Positions 1 to 11,635 of a stretch of 64,000 nt of DNA are shown here, one piece after another. The stretch is from Beverwykella pulmonaria (lineage: Eukaryota > Ascomycota > Dothideomycetes > Pleosporales > Melanommataceae), in NCBI GenBank assembly GCA_001599595.1, contig BCHH01000002.1:1888053-1952052 (forward strand). The letters are read 5' to 3'. The translations under genes and the position numbers were made by a program. Each line of letters starts with the position of its first letter. Position 1 is the first letter of the stretch. A model generated the notes under the pieces. That model had not been told where the DNA came from and made no database searches. It saw only the letters and a list, made by a program, of their open reading frames with translations.

Positions 1-1036
1 CCCACGCACCACAAGACGATAACACAGATACAAGGGCTTCGGCGTACTGACATAGACCTTTCATTACGGGTTCATTTCACTCAAGTCCTTCCTTTGCGCT
101 AAGTAGAAACATGAGCATCGGTTCATGTGCTGTGGCTGTATGATGATACCCCCAGAGGAGGAAAAGGGTCAGCATGCACGAGACCGGTGAGATGGCATGG
201 CGTTATTGTGAATTAGACCGACATTTTCTTTGTACCTTTCGAGGTCGCCCAGACTGGACTTGCGTCCACCCGCTGGCTGCCCTCTACGAATAGAAGAGGA
301 CTTTCATATGGGCTCACTTGCATTAGGGCTGGTGGCTTTTTTCGGTCTCCTGAAAAGTTTGTTAAGTAATAAGATTATAGAAGTTTCATACTATATGTCT
401 TCCTTATCCTCCTGATGTTTGAGTTATATAATACCCTGTGTCTTGCTGCGAAAGATAGACGATAAGACGAGCGGAGTGGGACATGGAGCTCCGGTCTTCT
501 ATATTGCTATGAGGTATTTTGCGGCAGCAAAAGAACAGTGTCAAGCGTGATGTCTTTGATTTTTTTGCAAATAAGATTGAGTATACGCGTCGTTCGTAGG
601 AGGAATGATGCAGAGTGAGTCCTGATTGGATTCCTACAGATGTGGATCGACGGGCTGTCTGCCTTGTGGCCGCGAGTCGAGCCACGCTATATGAATGGAT
701 TCAAGAGGAACTGATCAAGCAATTGGAAATCAGAGAAATTCAGCATCTGATAATCAACGGTGGAGCTAGAGCAAAGATAGCTATACGAGCGAGCTAAAAG
801 TTTAGCCCACAGATCTACACTAGGCATTCAGGGTTCGCAAATTGCTTCTCAGAGGGTTCACGCTATTCTGGCCTGAGATTCCGCGGAGCTTATTCCAGCC
901 TCTCCCTGAGCAAGTTCGTGTGGTTGCGTCAGTGGCCCCGCCACGGGACAACAGACTATCGAAGTGTTTCATCAAGGTGAGGATCATCTAGGGGGCGGGA
1001 GCGAAGGTTCTCCGTTCTTGACCAAGCTTTTTCTGC

Positions 1037-1066
1037 GGGAGCGAGGGCAGTTCCTCGCTCGCTCCC
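1037..1066. repeat. short perfect inverted repeat (9-bp arms)
   Basis: The arm GGGAGCGAG (1037-1045) is matched by its exact reverse complement CTCGCTCCC (1058-1066) across a 12-nt loop. It lies in DNA with no supported gene. It could form a hairpin or be a protein-binding dyad, but a chance origin is quite possible. Confidence 0.4.
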
Positions 1067-3470
1067 CTAAACAAACTAGCCCACAATCAATCGAGTGGAC
1101 AGTAGTTCCAGGCACACGCCTGATTTGTGCATAACTCAGCGAGATCAGATAACCTATGCCGAGGGAAGCTAGACATATTTTGGCCTGACTCGCGGTTTCG
1201 CATTCGCTATCGACAATGGAGGAGATGGAGAACTGCGCTCCTTTGTCTGATCTGAGTGGAGGGAAGGAAGAGCCGATGTCCTTGTGAGCGAGGCCATGGG
1301 CTAGCGGTGGGGAGGCACATGCAGGTGAGAGTTAAGCGGTGTGGGGAGTGGTCAGTTTAATTGTGCAAGGATGGAGGGTTTTTGCATGTGTGTGTGTAGT
1401 GGTAGGCTAGAACCTGCGGGCGGGTGTTCTACGGAGTTCTGGGGCCACATGCAGTTGTGCATGGGGAAAGTGGAATGATGCTGTGGATGTTGGTTCGTTT
1501 TGTTCGGTCAGGCCGTGTGTTGGGCTCAATCCAAGACAATTCCAAGACCAGTGAGTCGTGCAAATCCTCCCTCCTTGTTGTCATATTCGGAACGTCCTTG
1601 TATCGTGGATCGTTCTCCAGTGAGTAGGCGACAGTTATCTTCGAGCATAGAGAACCATGGTTTGCCTCTCCTTAGTTCGATCTGATCTTGATCACCTAAA
1701 TGGTTTGGGACAGCTCGGCATGTGGCGTGTATATTTCCGTAACCGGGGATTACTCCGGGGGCAAGAGTGGGTATCATGCTGCGTGGTTATGCCACTGACA
1801 TCAGATGCAGAAATGGAGAAATGGAGATTGCAGGAGGCAAGAGGCGACTTTGAGTAATCACTCGATGTGAGAGGTGAGGTGTGAAACTGCAGCGTAAATG
1901 TGAATATTGGGAGCAAAGTTTGTGCGTGAATCGATGCAACATGGCAGAGAATACGATTGATTTCCTCTTTGGGAAGAGCATGAAGTGTTGGGATTGGGGA
2001 AGAGGTTGGTGTGAAGGAGAATGGGGTACCAGTACGCGTACACGAAAAGCGTACGCTAACATCTCGTCACCTTGAAACCTTGAGCCAATTCATGCCTCGG
2101 GATCCAGGCTCCACAATCACGACTGATCACCAGCAGAAGTTGCATCAAAGTTTCAAACACCGAAGCTGCCAGGGCCATGTCGGTTCCGACTGCGAGCAGG
2201 CACTCCATCCCGCACAGATGCCCACCAATTGATGCCTCAGGTGATGTGATGCTGGAGAGAGAGTCTCCGAGATGGCGGGGCTTTTGGCGATTCGTACTGT
2301 GACCCTCGTGGGGCTGAGGTTGGGAAGAACCCTTTCCAGCATGTCGTCGTCAGCTTTTCTCGTTGCAACGGGAAGGTCACCCGCCCCGGGAATTGAAACC
2401 TTGCATGTGCGGCAGCCAGCGCACGGCGGAGACACAGCTGCAGTCGAGCTGCAATGAACTTGATCTGGCCGTGCATCGCATAGCAGGTTGAGGTTACAGA
2501 GAACCGTTGGTGGCTCCCCTTCTTCGATCATGACCCTCACATCGCCGGCGGGTTCGACGTCTGCCACGGCGTCGACGGCCAGCCACGGGATGCCAAACCC
2601 GGCTGTCCGGATGCGTAGACATGGGTGGGCAAGAAATCGCGCGCTACGCTACGCCTCGAGGCCCATCCTGCACGGCCGCCGCCACGTGAGGGAGATTTCG
2701 GCCAAATTCAGGCCCTAATCTCGCCGAAGGCTGGGCAAGCCACGGACCCGCTTCTTAGCACTGGGGTCAGGGGGTCGCCCTTGTCAGTGTCACCCGCACT
2801 CCCAAAAGATTCGTTCCTGGATAAGCACCATACTAACGTTAGCCGCAATGGCTGTGGCTAATATTGGCGTCAACCAGTGGTCTGTTGCTTTTGGCATCGC
2901 GGCTGTGAAGGAAATGTGATTGTGGAAAGTGAACAAGGACGAGGACAGCGAAGCAAGTTTGGGTCTTTGCCGGCTCTCGGCCCAGCGTCTTGCCCGCAAA
3001 CTCCGCCCACTGCATTCGAGTCCAAGCCCTCGTTTGCAGGTCCATTGCCGGGGGGCTGCTTGACGCACATTGTTTCAATTTCCGCGAATGACCTTGGGTA
3101 GCGGAAGAGAGTACCCTTGCTTACCTGCATTCACTCGATCCGACGATGTTGTGATAACTCGTCTCCAGGTTTCGAATTGCCGACGTTCATGATGAACTAC
3201 AAGGCCCTGTAGACGACAAGAAAGAGTGGGTTTTTTGGGATAGTGCGTCTATTTGCGACGTGGCACGGTAGTATCCGTAACGTGATTCATGCTACCCCCC
3301 GTACCCGTTCGACAGCGCGAGTGCGTCATGATAGCGGCATCTCTGCGTTCCTGTATACCAGAGTCGAAGTCGACTAGCACTAGGCACCTCGAACACTAAC
3401 TCATCACTGCAACCACTGTGCATGTTATTTTTGAGTTTTCCGAACGTGTTCTAGCATGCTTGATGATGAA

Positions 3471-3485
3471 GAGAGAGAGAGAGAG
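3471..3485. repeat. GA dinucleotide tract
   Basis: An uninterrupted run of about seven GA units in intergenic DNA. It is an ordinary microsatellite with no gene attached. Confidence 0.7.
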
Positions 3486-4600
3486 CATAATATCGCAGTG
3501 GAGAATCACAATTGTTATATTCGGCTAGACCGGGACTCGATGTTGGGCTCCAATGCTTCGAGCCTTGCCGACATTCCACTGGTGTCCCAGATCCCAGGGA
3601 ACCTGAATGTCAATTGCATTTTCAATGCCAAAACAACATGTTGCTTTGTGACGTTGTTCATGGGAGCTGACGGATACGGGCAAGCGGATCAATGACCATT
3701 CCCGGAAATGCATGGCGCAGATGAAGGATGCACCTTCAACGCGTATCGCAAGTTACCCAGCATTTGAATTGTTATGTGCATCCTTGTCTCAGAATGTGCA
3801 GACGATCCATGATTTGGCGGGTAGGAGGAGATTGAGCGTCGGAGACATCGGATGTGGGCTGTGTTGTGAGCTCGACAAATCACAGGCCGAGGAGAGGTCA
3901 ATTGGAAATTTCATGATGCTGATGAGACGAGAAAGTGCCCGAGCAGGAAGGATGCAGCAAAACAAAGTAGAACAGGGTTCCTACAGCCCCCCGCTTTTCA
4001 CAATTGGACGACGGCTCGGGCGAGACACAATCTTAACCACACCTCCTCATTGCTATTTCCAGCATCGCATCGCATCCCAACAGCATCGAAAAGCAAGTTC
4101 TGCACTGCAGTTTTGTCGGCGCACCCTGCCGATCCACTGGACTGTTGAAATCAACAGGGCTGGCTGCAGTGCAGTTGAGTCTGCTGACGCGGTGGCTAGC
4201 AATTATGATATTGGAAAAGCAATATGATATTGAAAAGGGAAAATAGCCCGCTGGATAACAACATATTGGGAGGATGGAGTAGGAAAATCGCGCGAGACAG
4301 ATTGTGACCAGATCGCCGTCGACCGAGGAGGCTCCCCCAGCAGCATCTGAATCACGCTCGTTCGACATTGCGGGCGCGTCGACTCAGATGCTGAGATGAT
4401 GCTGATATGGATGCGCCGGAGTGAGAGCTGAGATGAATCAGGCATGCTGGACAAGATCTGATGTTCTTGTCCGCCTCCGCCCCCCTCGCTCCACCTGCTC
4501 CTTTGTGCCCGCTGCGGTGACTGTTTTCCGCTGGCCACTCAAGAGTCAAGTCGCATTCGCGTACTGAGTCCTCGCCTGCAGATACTGTTCGTGACTGACG

Positions 4601-6784
4601 GCCCCATTCTGCGCGGCGTGCCGTGTGCAATATTGGCTCGCATGTCACTCGGGGACATCTCCTTCCGAGAATCTCCCGTCCTTGCGCCCGCTGCCATTTG
4701 TCGTCGCGCCTGCTGTTGACTCTGTTGTTGTCTCTGCTGTTGGCTCTGCTGTTGAAGAGCGGTTCCTTGTGGTTGCTCGATGTTTGGATGCGGATTTCAC
4801 TAAGCTAGCCTGCCACGCAGTGACCCTGTTCCCTGCGTGCTTCTAGCGCTCGCACTAGATCTCAGCCTCATCGTCGCTGGCGCTGTCGTCGAGCGCAACT
4901 GCAAGATATCAGATCGCAGCCAGCAGCACGCTCCCCAGGGCAGATTCGAGCGCGCAAATGGGCACAGGGCCTGTTGCCCTGTTCTCTCGCCGCTGCTGGG
5001 AGCCGCGCTTTCCCGCCTTTGCCGGCCGACGCGGCGCGCGCAGCAGAAAATTGGGAGGGGGCCCGCTGACTCAGCGGGCCGTGCTTGCCGTCCTTTTTCT
5101 TCGCTCCTCGGACTGTTTCTCGCGCTAGACCAGGCAGCTACTTCCTCGCCACCTCGCACCTTCCCATCTTCGTCGCTAGGCCCGTCGCGAATCTCTGCCC
5201 GCTCACCACCGTCACGACCACCATCGACGACAAGCTCGCTGGCCTCGCCCTCCAACGCCCAGCGCAGCGCAGTGCCCGCCATTGTTCCCCGTCGCTCCCG
5301 TCGGTGCTACACACGTGCAACCGGCCTCCCGCACTGCAACCGCCTGCCCACGGCCGCGCCTGTGTTTTTCTCACAAGCTCCCTTCAACGGCGCTGTCACC
5401 ACTCTGAGCGCAGGGCTTGTCTCAGCAGCGCCCAGCACCAGCGCCAGATCGCCCACCCCCGTTGTTGCGCGTGCAGCCCGGCAGCAGTTGTTCCAGGACC
5501 GTCCTGCGAGCGTCGTCGCGCGGAAACACGGCCGGACGACAGGCTGATCGCTCGGCACGCTCGGTGCAGTTGAGGTTTAGGGAAGCCATCAGTCAGAGTG
5601 CAGGGAGAGCCTGAGTGGTTGAAGTGGAGAGTGAAACCCAAAACTCTGCTCCACCGACAACGGGCCGACTGCTTTTCTAGGCCCAGACGCGAGAGCGCGG
5701 CGCCGCAGCCAGCCAGCATCCAGCTCACACGCAACTACTCCACCCGGCAGACTCACAGTCAATTCGAGCACGAGGGCACGAATTGACTCTGTCGCCGCGT
5801 GAGACACCTTTGCAGCATCATCGGCAGTGAAGCGCCGCAACCCGGGCTCTTTCACCTGCTCGTGCAGGCTTTGCCATTGCTGCGCACCCTTCACCCGCGC
5901 CGTCTCACCCAGATAGCCTCCCCCTCCGCGGCCACCTCCCACACCCACACCACTCACCACGCACGAGCAGCCCGCTGCAAGACCCCCCCTGCTCGCCACC
6001 AGACCATCTGCGTCCTGGCCTTGCTAGCGCGGTCCCAGAACAGCAGCCTTTCCCATCAGCACGGCTCGGCTCAACCGATCTCAGCGCCCCCGGTCGCAGG
6101 CCTTCCCTCTCGTCATCGCCAGGCTCCGCCGCCCCAAGCTCGGACCCCCCAGCAGAGCATTACTTCATCAGGCTCGGCTAAGTCTGCCTGGGCAAGCTTC
6201 CATAAACTGGATTGGTGCCACACGATTCCAGGGCACACGCCACCACTTTTCGAGCTACTTGGACCGCTCCCACTAGCTTGCATCTCCCCCAAACCCCTTC
6301 TCGCCCCAAGCAACGCAAGCTCATTCACCGCTAGCACAACTCGTGCTACCTCTGCGTTGCACCTCTCTCTGCACCGCGCAGCCTCGCCGCGATTCGAGAG
6401 GCCTCATCCACTAGCCCTCGCCCACCGCCCCTGCTCCAGTTGCGGTCTCCCGTGCGTTATCTTCGACGGCGTGAATCTGCCGGACCCCTCCACTTTGGCG
6501 CTCTGGAAACCACACCGTCTGCAAATCATCCGCGTTTAAGGTCCACGCTATCGTGTCCTGTCAACAAATTCCGTCCTTCGGTTCACTGCCTGGCACGAGT
6601 CTTGGCCCCATCCGTCACCCTCTGCGTCTTAGCTGCCTGTCTTGTCTGTGTCCGCCGCAAATCATCCGACGACGGTCGGCAAGCCGTCATATCTCTACGG
6701 CCGTTCCTCCCTTCGACTGCGCGCCCTCAACCTAGGCTCCCTAAGTCGAGGTGCAACTGAAGCTCCCAATTCGCATTACAGTCT
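4601..6784 (+). promoter_or_regulatory. pyrimidine-rich region upstream of con7 (promoter and probable long 5' leader)
   Basis: This stretch is rich in C and T on the + strand and contains CTG/TTG-type trinucleotide-like runs at 4711-4755. The open frames at 4837-5547 and 5799-6539 are built of low-complexity Ser/Pro/Arg/Ala and resemble no family I know. CT-rich upstream DNA is typical of fungal promoters, and long leaders with upstream ORFs are common for fungal regulatory genes. I therefore read it as the con7 promoter plus a long 5' UTR. The transcription start cannot be placed by eye. Confidence 0.45.
4711..4755. repeat. imperfect CTG/TTG trinucleotide run
   Basis: A short run of CTG, TTG and TCT triplets in the pyrimidine-rich region upstream of con7. 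It is a simple repeat with no coding role I can support. Confidence 0.5.
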
Positions 6785-8337
6785 ATGGACGGAAGACAAA
6801 CGGAATTTCCGCAGTCAGGTTTGAACACGCCCTACCCAACGTTTCCTGAACCTCCCTCTGAAGGTTCCACCGCAGATCAAGCATCTGCTGCGCAATACCC
6901 TCAAGGACCCGATCCACGAGCCGCAAACTTCTCCTCCGCGACGCCCACTTCCGAATACAACATCAATCCATCGTCTGCTCGTTCAGGGTCTTTCCCGGAG
7001 TATATTCAACGATCGTACCAACCCGGCGCTCAAGGGGCGAACGCTGGAGGTATGGCGCAACCACAAAGTCCGTCAATGCCTTTACAAGATGGCCAAACAA
7101 ATGACCATCAACAACAACAACTCAAGTCTGACGACAATGTACCTATAGATCCTTCAATTGCCGCAGCCTCGAGCCCAACATACCCACAGCACGGTCAATA
7201 CTCGCCGTACACACCTCACTCCGACATGCAGCACTATCCAGGCCACCCCACCACTCCGATGTACGCCTCGCGACCTGAATGGGCCGGGCAGTACCCTCAG
7301 CATGCCGTGCACTACGGGCACCCTTCAACATCAGGCCCGCCTGGCCCAGCAATGATTTCCCCCGTCCAACGACCCCCAACGGTAGGTAAATGCTTTGCGC
7401 GCGCTCTTCACAGGAAACCTGCAATTTTACCTCCTGAAAAAAAAATTCCTGAATTTGACGCGTCGCGCTTGTTCGTTATCGAAGAACGTGTGTAGCTAAC
7501 AAGTTGCTTGCAGGGCGGTCATCCGCTATCCACAGTATACTCCTTCGTTCCAATTCCCGGCGCGCAACAGCACAAGCGCCCGCGACGACGATATGAAGAA
7601 ATTGAGCGCATGTATAAATGTGGCTGGAATGGGTGCGAAAAGGCGTACGGCACTCTCAATCATTTGAATGCGCACGTTACGATGCAGTCGCACGGCGCAA
7701 AACGCACTCCCGAAGGTATGTATAATTTTTTGTTTATTGGGAGTTCGCCCCGTATTTTGGTCCTTGCTGGTCGAACGCGCTAGATTAGCACATACGATCG
7801 TGTTGGTGCTGCGCCTATTTTGACGGTGTTCCCACTGGAACGGATAGCTTCAGATGACGGAAGCTAACCACTGTCGACCCTTGCCTAACTAGCTTGGCAC
7901 TTTTCTTAATATCCTGTATTATATGGCACTAACCCAACTCCCTCTCAGAATTCAAAGAGATCCGTAAGGAATGGAAGGCGAAGAAGAAGGAGGAGGAGGC
8001 TGCCCGCAAAGCCGATGACGAGCGGCAGCGAGCCAGCGATCCCCGCGCCCCTCACGACAACGGGCCCGACACTCCCGTCTACGGGCAGATGCGACAACCA
8101 GTTGGTGTTCCTGGGCAAGCGCCTGGCCACCCCCAACTGCCACCCATTGGTTATCAGCCTGCGGCCTCTGGCAACTCGTCGGGTCCTCAGTACGGCACGC
8201 AGAGCCCAGGACTCTCGGAGGGAATGGCTCAGTATAACACCAACAGCAATTCCTACAACAGTCCGAGTAGTAACAGCAGCAGTTACCCTCAGTCACCCTA
8301 CGGACAGAACCCGCAAATGTACCAGCAAGGTCATTAA
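6785..8337 (+). CDS. con7: C2H2 zinc-finger transcription factor, Con7-like
   Basis: Exons are 6785-7381, 7514-7715 and 7949-8337, giving 395 aa. Introns have GTAGGT and GTATGT donors and CAG acceptors, and phases 0 and 1 keep the frame. The first 200 residues are Pro/Ser/Gln/Tyr-rich and probably disordered. A basic patch with KRPRRR lies near residue 220. One C2H2 finger follows at about 234-262 (CGWNGCEKAYGTLNHLNAH), then a Lys/Glu-rich helix after HGAKRTPEEFKEI and a Gln/Asn/Ser-rich tail. The finger and its flanks match Con7, which in Magnaporthe oryzae is needed for conidium shape and appressorium formation and acts in the nucleus on cell-wall genes. The ATG at 6785 is the first in frame. 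The assignment is strong; target genes here are unknown. Confidence 0.9.
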
Positions 8338-11300
8338 GCTCAATATGATCGTCTTGCCACAGCTCGGGCTGACGTTTCAGCAGCGGATGCAAACTCGACC
8401 AGCTTCCAACAATAAGTGCATCAGAAGTACACACCTTCCCCTGTCTCGATCACCAATCTGCAACTCTTAACGAATTTCTCCACGGAGGCACTTTTGCATT
8501 TTCTTTCGAGGAAGCATGCAAAGGTTTTAGCATCTTTATGCTCTATTTCACCCTGCATTTTCACTCGGTGGCGGCTGTATGTTTGTTTACGGGGTGTTTA
8601 CTGGCTTGGAACGGATGATTTTTGGAGTGGGACAAGGGGAAAAGACGTGGCTGCAAGTTTTCCATCGTTTTTCCAACGGTGCCCGCGTTCACTTACACAT
8701 GGGAGAATTAGTCAAAAGATAGATACGTTTATGGCCTCTACGGAAGTCAAACTCCCTCTGCGTTTCCAAATTCCGATTCGTTGCGTCCTCTCTGCGAGGG
8801 CTGCTACACAAAATTGTTTTTCAGATTTTTTTGTTTGGCCTTAGACACGACGCATGTATTCCGGCGCTTTGAAACAATTGTATGCTTTGTTTTACTACTC
8901 TTAATATACTCTCTTCCCCCTACGTTTCACAGGCGGGAGGGTGAGATATCAGTGGGTATCCTTGTGAGGAGCTGGGGTAGAAGGGTTACGGACAGGTTGT
9001 GGTGTGTTTCGAGGTCCGAACACCAAAGCGCGTGTCCCTTCACTCTGACTTGCTCAACGCTGTATCAGTATCATTCAATTCTAAACTTCGAGCCAATTCT
9101 CAAAACTGTCACATGAATGGGTTTGCGTGTAGGATTGTCTCCAAGAAAGTGATGTGCTGCCACTTTCCGGGGTATGGCGCTCCCTGCATGATCTCATCGA
9201 TAGCATGGAGCAACGTGGAACGAACAACAATGAAGGGTCTCGTTACCTCAGACCCTCGTTTTCATGCAACCCACTTACGTGGCTGACCGCCATCATGTGA
9301 GGCATGTGAGAGGATGACGAAGCGGAGGCGAGGGCCTCACGACAAGCAAGCAATACTGCTGTACACATACAGGTCGGCAGGCGATATGGGCGCGACGGCG
9401 ACGGCTCCGCAACGTAGCGCAGCGCTCCAAACGCGAATTCTCACATAAGCATACATACAGACGTCAAAATGCCGAAGGTGACGCCCGCTCCAATGCCATC
9501 GTAAAGACCGGCCATTTGGGGAATTTGGGCGAGTTGTGGAAAGCGGAGAAGGGTACGGGAGCTCGGCTATCTGGGTAAATGGCCTTTGAGGTGAGGAGAA
9601 ACGGGAAAGGGGCACACGCAAAAGGCGGCATGGGAAGAGCTTGGCGATATCGTTGTCCGTCGTGCTGCGTCCCTCGAGCAACCGCGGCCAAATGACGAGC
9701 TTATGGGCTTGCCATTTGCTTGTTTGCAAGTGGCCACAACAGGCAGACGTGAGTATACGGTGCACACACTGCTGCTTCTCACAGCAATCCGCCTCCGTAC
9801 GCCGAGCCAATCGCATTGGATACAGTCGGCGGTGGCACGCTGCAACAATGATGTACCACACTGGACGTATGACGAGGTTTTTCTCGCTGCAGTCTGTGAT
9901 TGCTAACGGACATGGATGTGGTTGAAAATTCTTTCGAGGCTCACAGCCAATGGGAAGAACCTAGGAGGGATGAATGGGTATTGGATGACGCGTGGGCGGG
10001 GATGGGAGGCATCAGCATGTTCGGAAATAGTGGGCAGAGGTGGATATGAACATGCATGAGAGAGCATGTGTGACGAAGAGGCGGTGGATGGAGGACGGTA
10101 TGAGTCTGGCCTTCTTACTCGCTGTCCTCTGCACGACGATTCATATGAGGACATGTCATGTCGCTACTTTGCGAAGAAGGTCATGCGCCAGACTAGGATT
10201 GCACGCCGCTTGGTTGTCCGCAGATTCTCGAGAACGACGTCGGCGAGAGTGTGCTAGGTAGGTTATCCGAAGGCTAGCTTTTCGGCTGGGCATTCGGTTC
10301 AAGTTACGGTCAAGAGGGCAGCTTTCTCCGCTCACAAGACGACATGGCTGCAGCAGGATTTTTTGGCCGGCGAGATGTGTTGCAGATGGATGGGTTTTCG
10401 GGCAGCCTCGCCTGCAATCATCTCGACATGGGCTTGGACATGGATACATTTTATAGCAACACACTAGGATCTCGATATCAGACGCGAGATCGCCCCTAGC
10501 GGCTCCTCATGGCAGATTAGCCTTCGAAACTATACACCATGGCAGTTTTGCTTGTTCGGTTCTGATGACAAACAAACGGTGGCCCTGACTGACGGCGGGG
10601 GCTAATGTGGGCGTGAACAACCTGGCAAGCAGCGTGGACAGGTGCGTTACACAGCAGGAGGATGATTCGGCTGAGTACAGCGCGCGCACGCCTTGGCCAC
10701 ATGCTGATCGGGAAGCCGAGCCAACAACGAGGGGTGGTGGGCGTGTGGAGAGTGCGTGTTGCGGTCCGAGAGCACGCATGGCGACGGCAGACGGGTCTAC
10801 CCGTGACAGCGACAGCGACCACGACAATGCTAACAGCAACGATACAAAATGCAGCTCACCTCCCTCCCTCGCCCGTGGCACCAGTATCGACTGGCTCTTA
10901 GTTTTGCTCTTGCGCTCTTCTCGCGCAACAGCGCAGCGCACAGCGTTCTCTGCGCCCGCCCTGCCGCCCTGCACCACGATCGACTATCACAACGGTCGAA
11001 GCCATGATCGCCATGGTCCTCGCACCAGGCGCAGCTTCACACAGCCTTGCGATACCAGGCGAACAGCTGCGTCGCGTACCGCACACGTGGATCCACCTGT
11101 ACGATGGTCGCCAGCCTGGGCTCCCGCCACGCTGGCCGAAGGATGGGCTGCGGCGTTGTAGAGATGCTAGCCGTGAGAGGACTGGCATCCATGGTGGAAC
11201 AGACTTCCTGCGCTAGAGCTGCCCGATAGCCCTCCAGCATCTTCTCCGCCTAGCAGCGGAGCCTTGTTCCGCACCAGTGTCCCGCCAGCTCGGGTACGGG

Positions 11301-11635
11301 AGTTGAGAGTGCTTGCTGTGCCGTATGAGGGCCTGAGGTCGCCCGCGCCAGCCAGCACGTTGATTTAGGGTGTAATGGTTTGCCCGAAAGCCGAATGCGT
11401 GACATGCACCGTATTTGCGTGTGGGTGAGCAGCAGACGGCTCGTCGCAGCGTGCTGGCTGCCACAGGCACCTCGTCAGACGTTGCCATCTTCATCGAGGA
11501 TTGCTGTGCTCGGGAGCGCACGTGATCGGGAAACCGAAGCTCGCGTTTTGCCGAGCCGCCGCGCGCAACTTTTTTTGACCGCACCCTTCGCATGCACTGC
11601 ACCTCGCCATTGTCCTCCACGCCTGCCCTCCCTTC
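8338..11635. other. 3.3-kb intergenic region, no firmly supported gene
   Basis: The first part is probably the con7 3' UTR. The longer frames (for example 9337-9861 minus and 10607-11161 plus) overlap each other antisense and look non-coding. One small candidate is worth noting. At 9515-9459 on the minus strand an ATG in the context CCCCAAATGGCC opens a 19-codon Gly-rich hydrophobic stretch starting MAGLYDGIGAGVTFG. It ends at a consensus GTATGT donor, but I could not find a convincing second exon. Confidence 0.4.

Larger units (their letters stand above)
1..4600. other. gene-poor left end, no supported gene
   Basis: I see no coding region here that I can defend. Open frames are short, overlap on both strands and read as compositionally random protein. 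No conserved motif, splice-linked exon chain or tRNA was recognised. Small features inside are an inverted repeat at 1037-1066 and a GA tract at 3471-3485. The stretch may be distal regulatory DNA for con7 or a degraded region. Confidence 0.5.

Noticed and set aside
2145..2567. 140-codon frame on the minus strand
   Set aside because: No family resemblance, and overlapping frames on both strands are of similar quality.
4837..5547. 236-codon open frame on the + strand
   Set aside because: Low-complexity Ser/Ala/Arg/Pro reading in GC-rich DNA, with equally long antisense frames and no motif.
5799..6539. 246-codon open frame on the + strand
   Set aside because: Composition follows the C-rich DNA; no conserved domain or splice context; better explained as con7 leader or promoter.
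9337..9861. 174-codon minus-strand frame
   Set aside because: Reads as random Cys/Arg/Ser-rich protein; only the small MAGLYDG frame inside it in another phase looked interesting.
10507..11161. Opposed frames of 156 and 184 codons
   Set aside because: They overlap antisense, both look compositionally random, and neither has exon partners.
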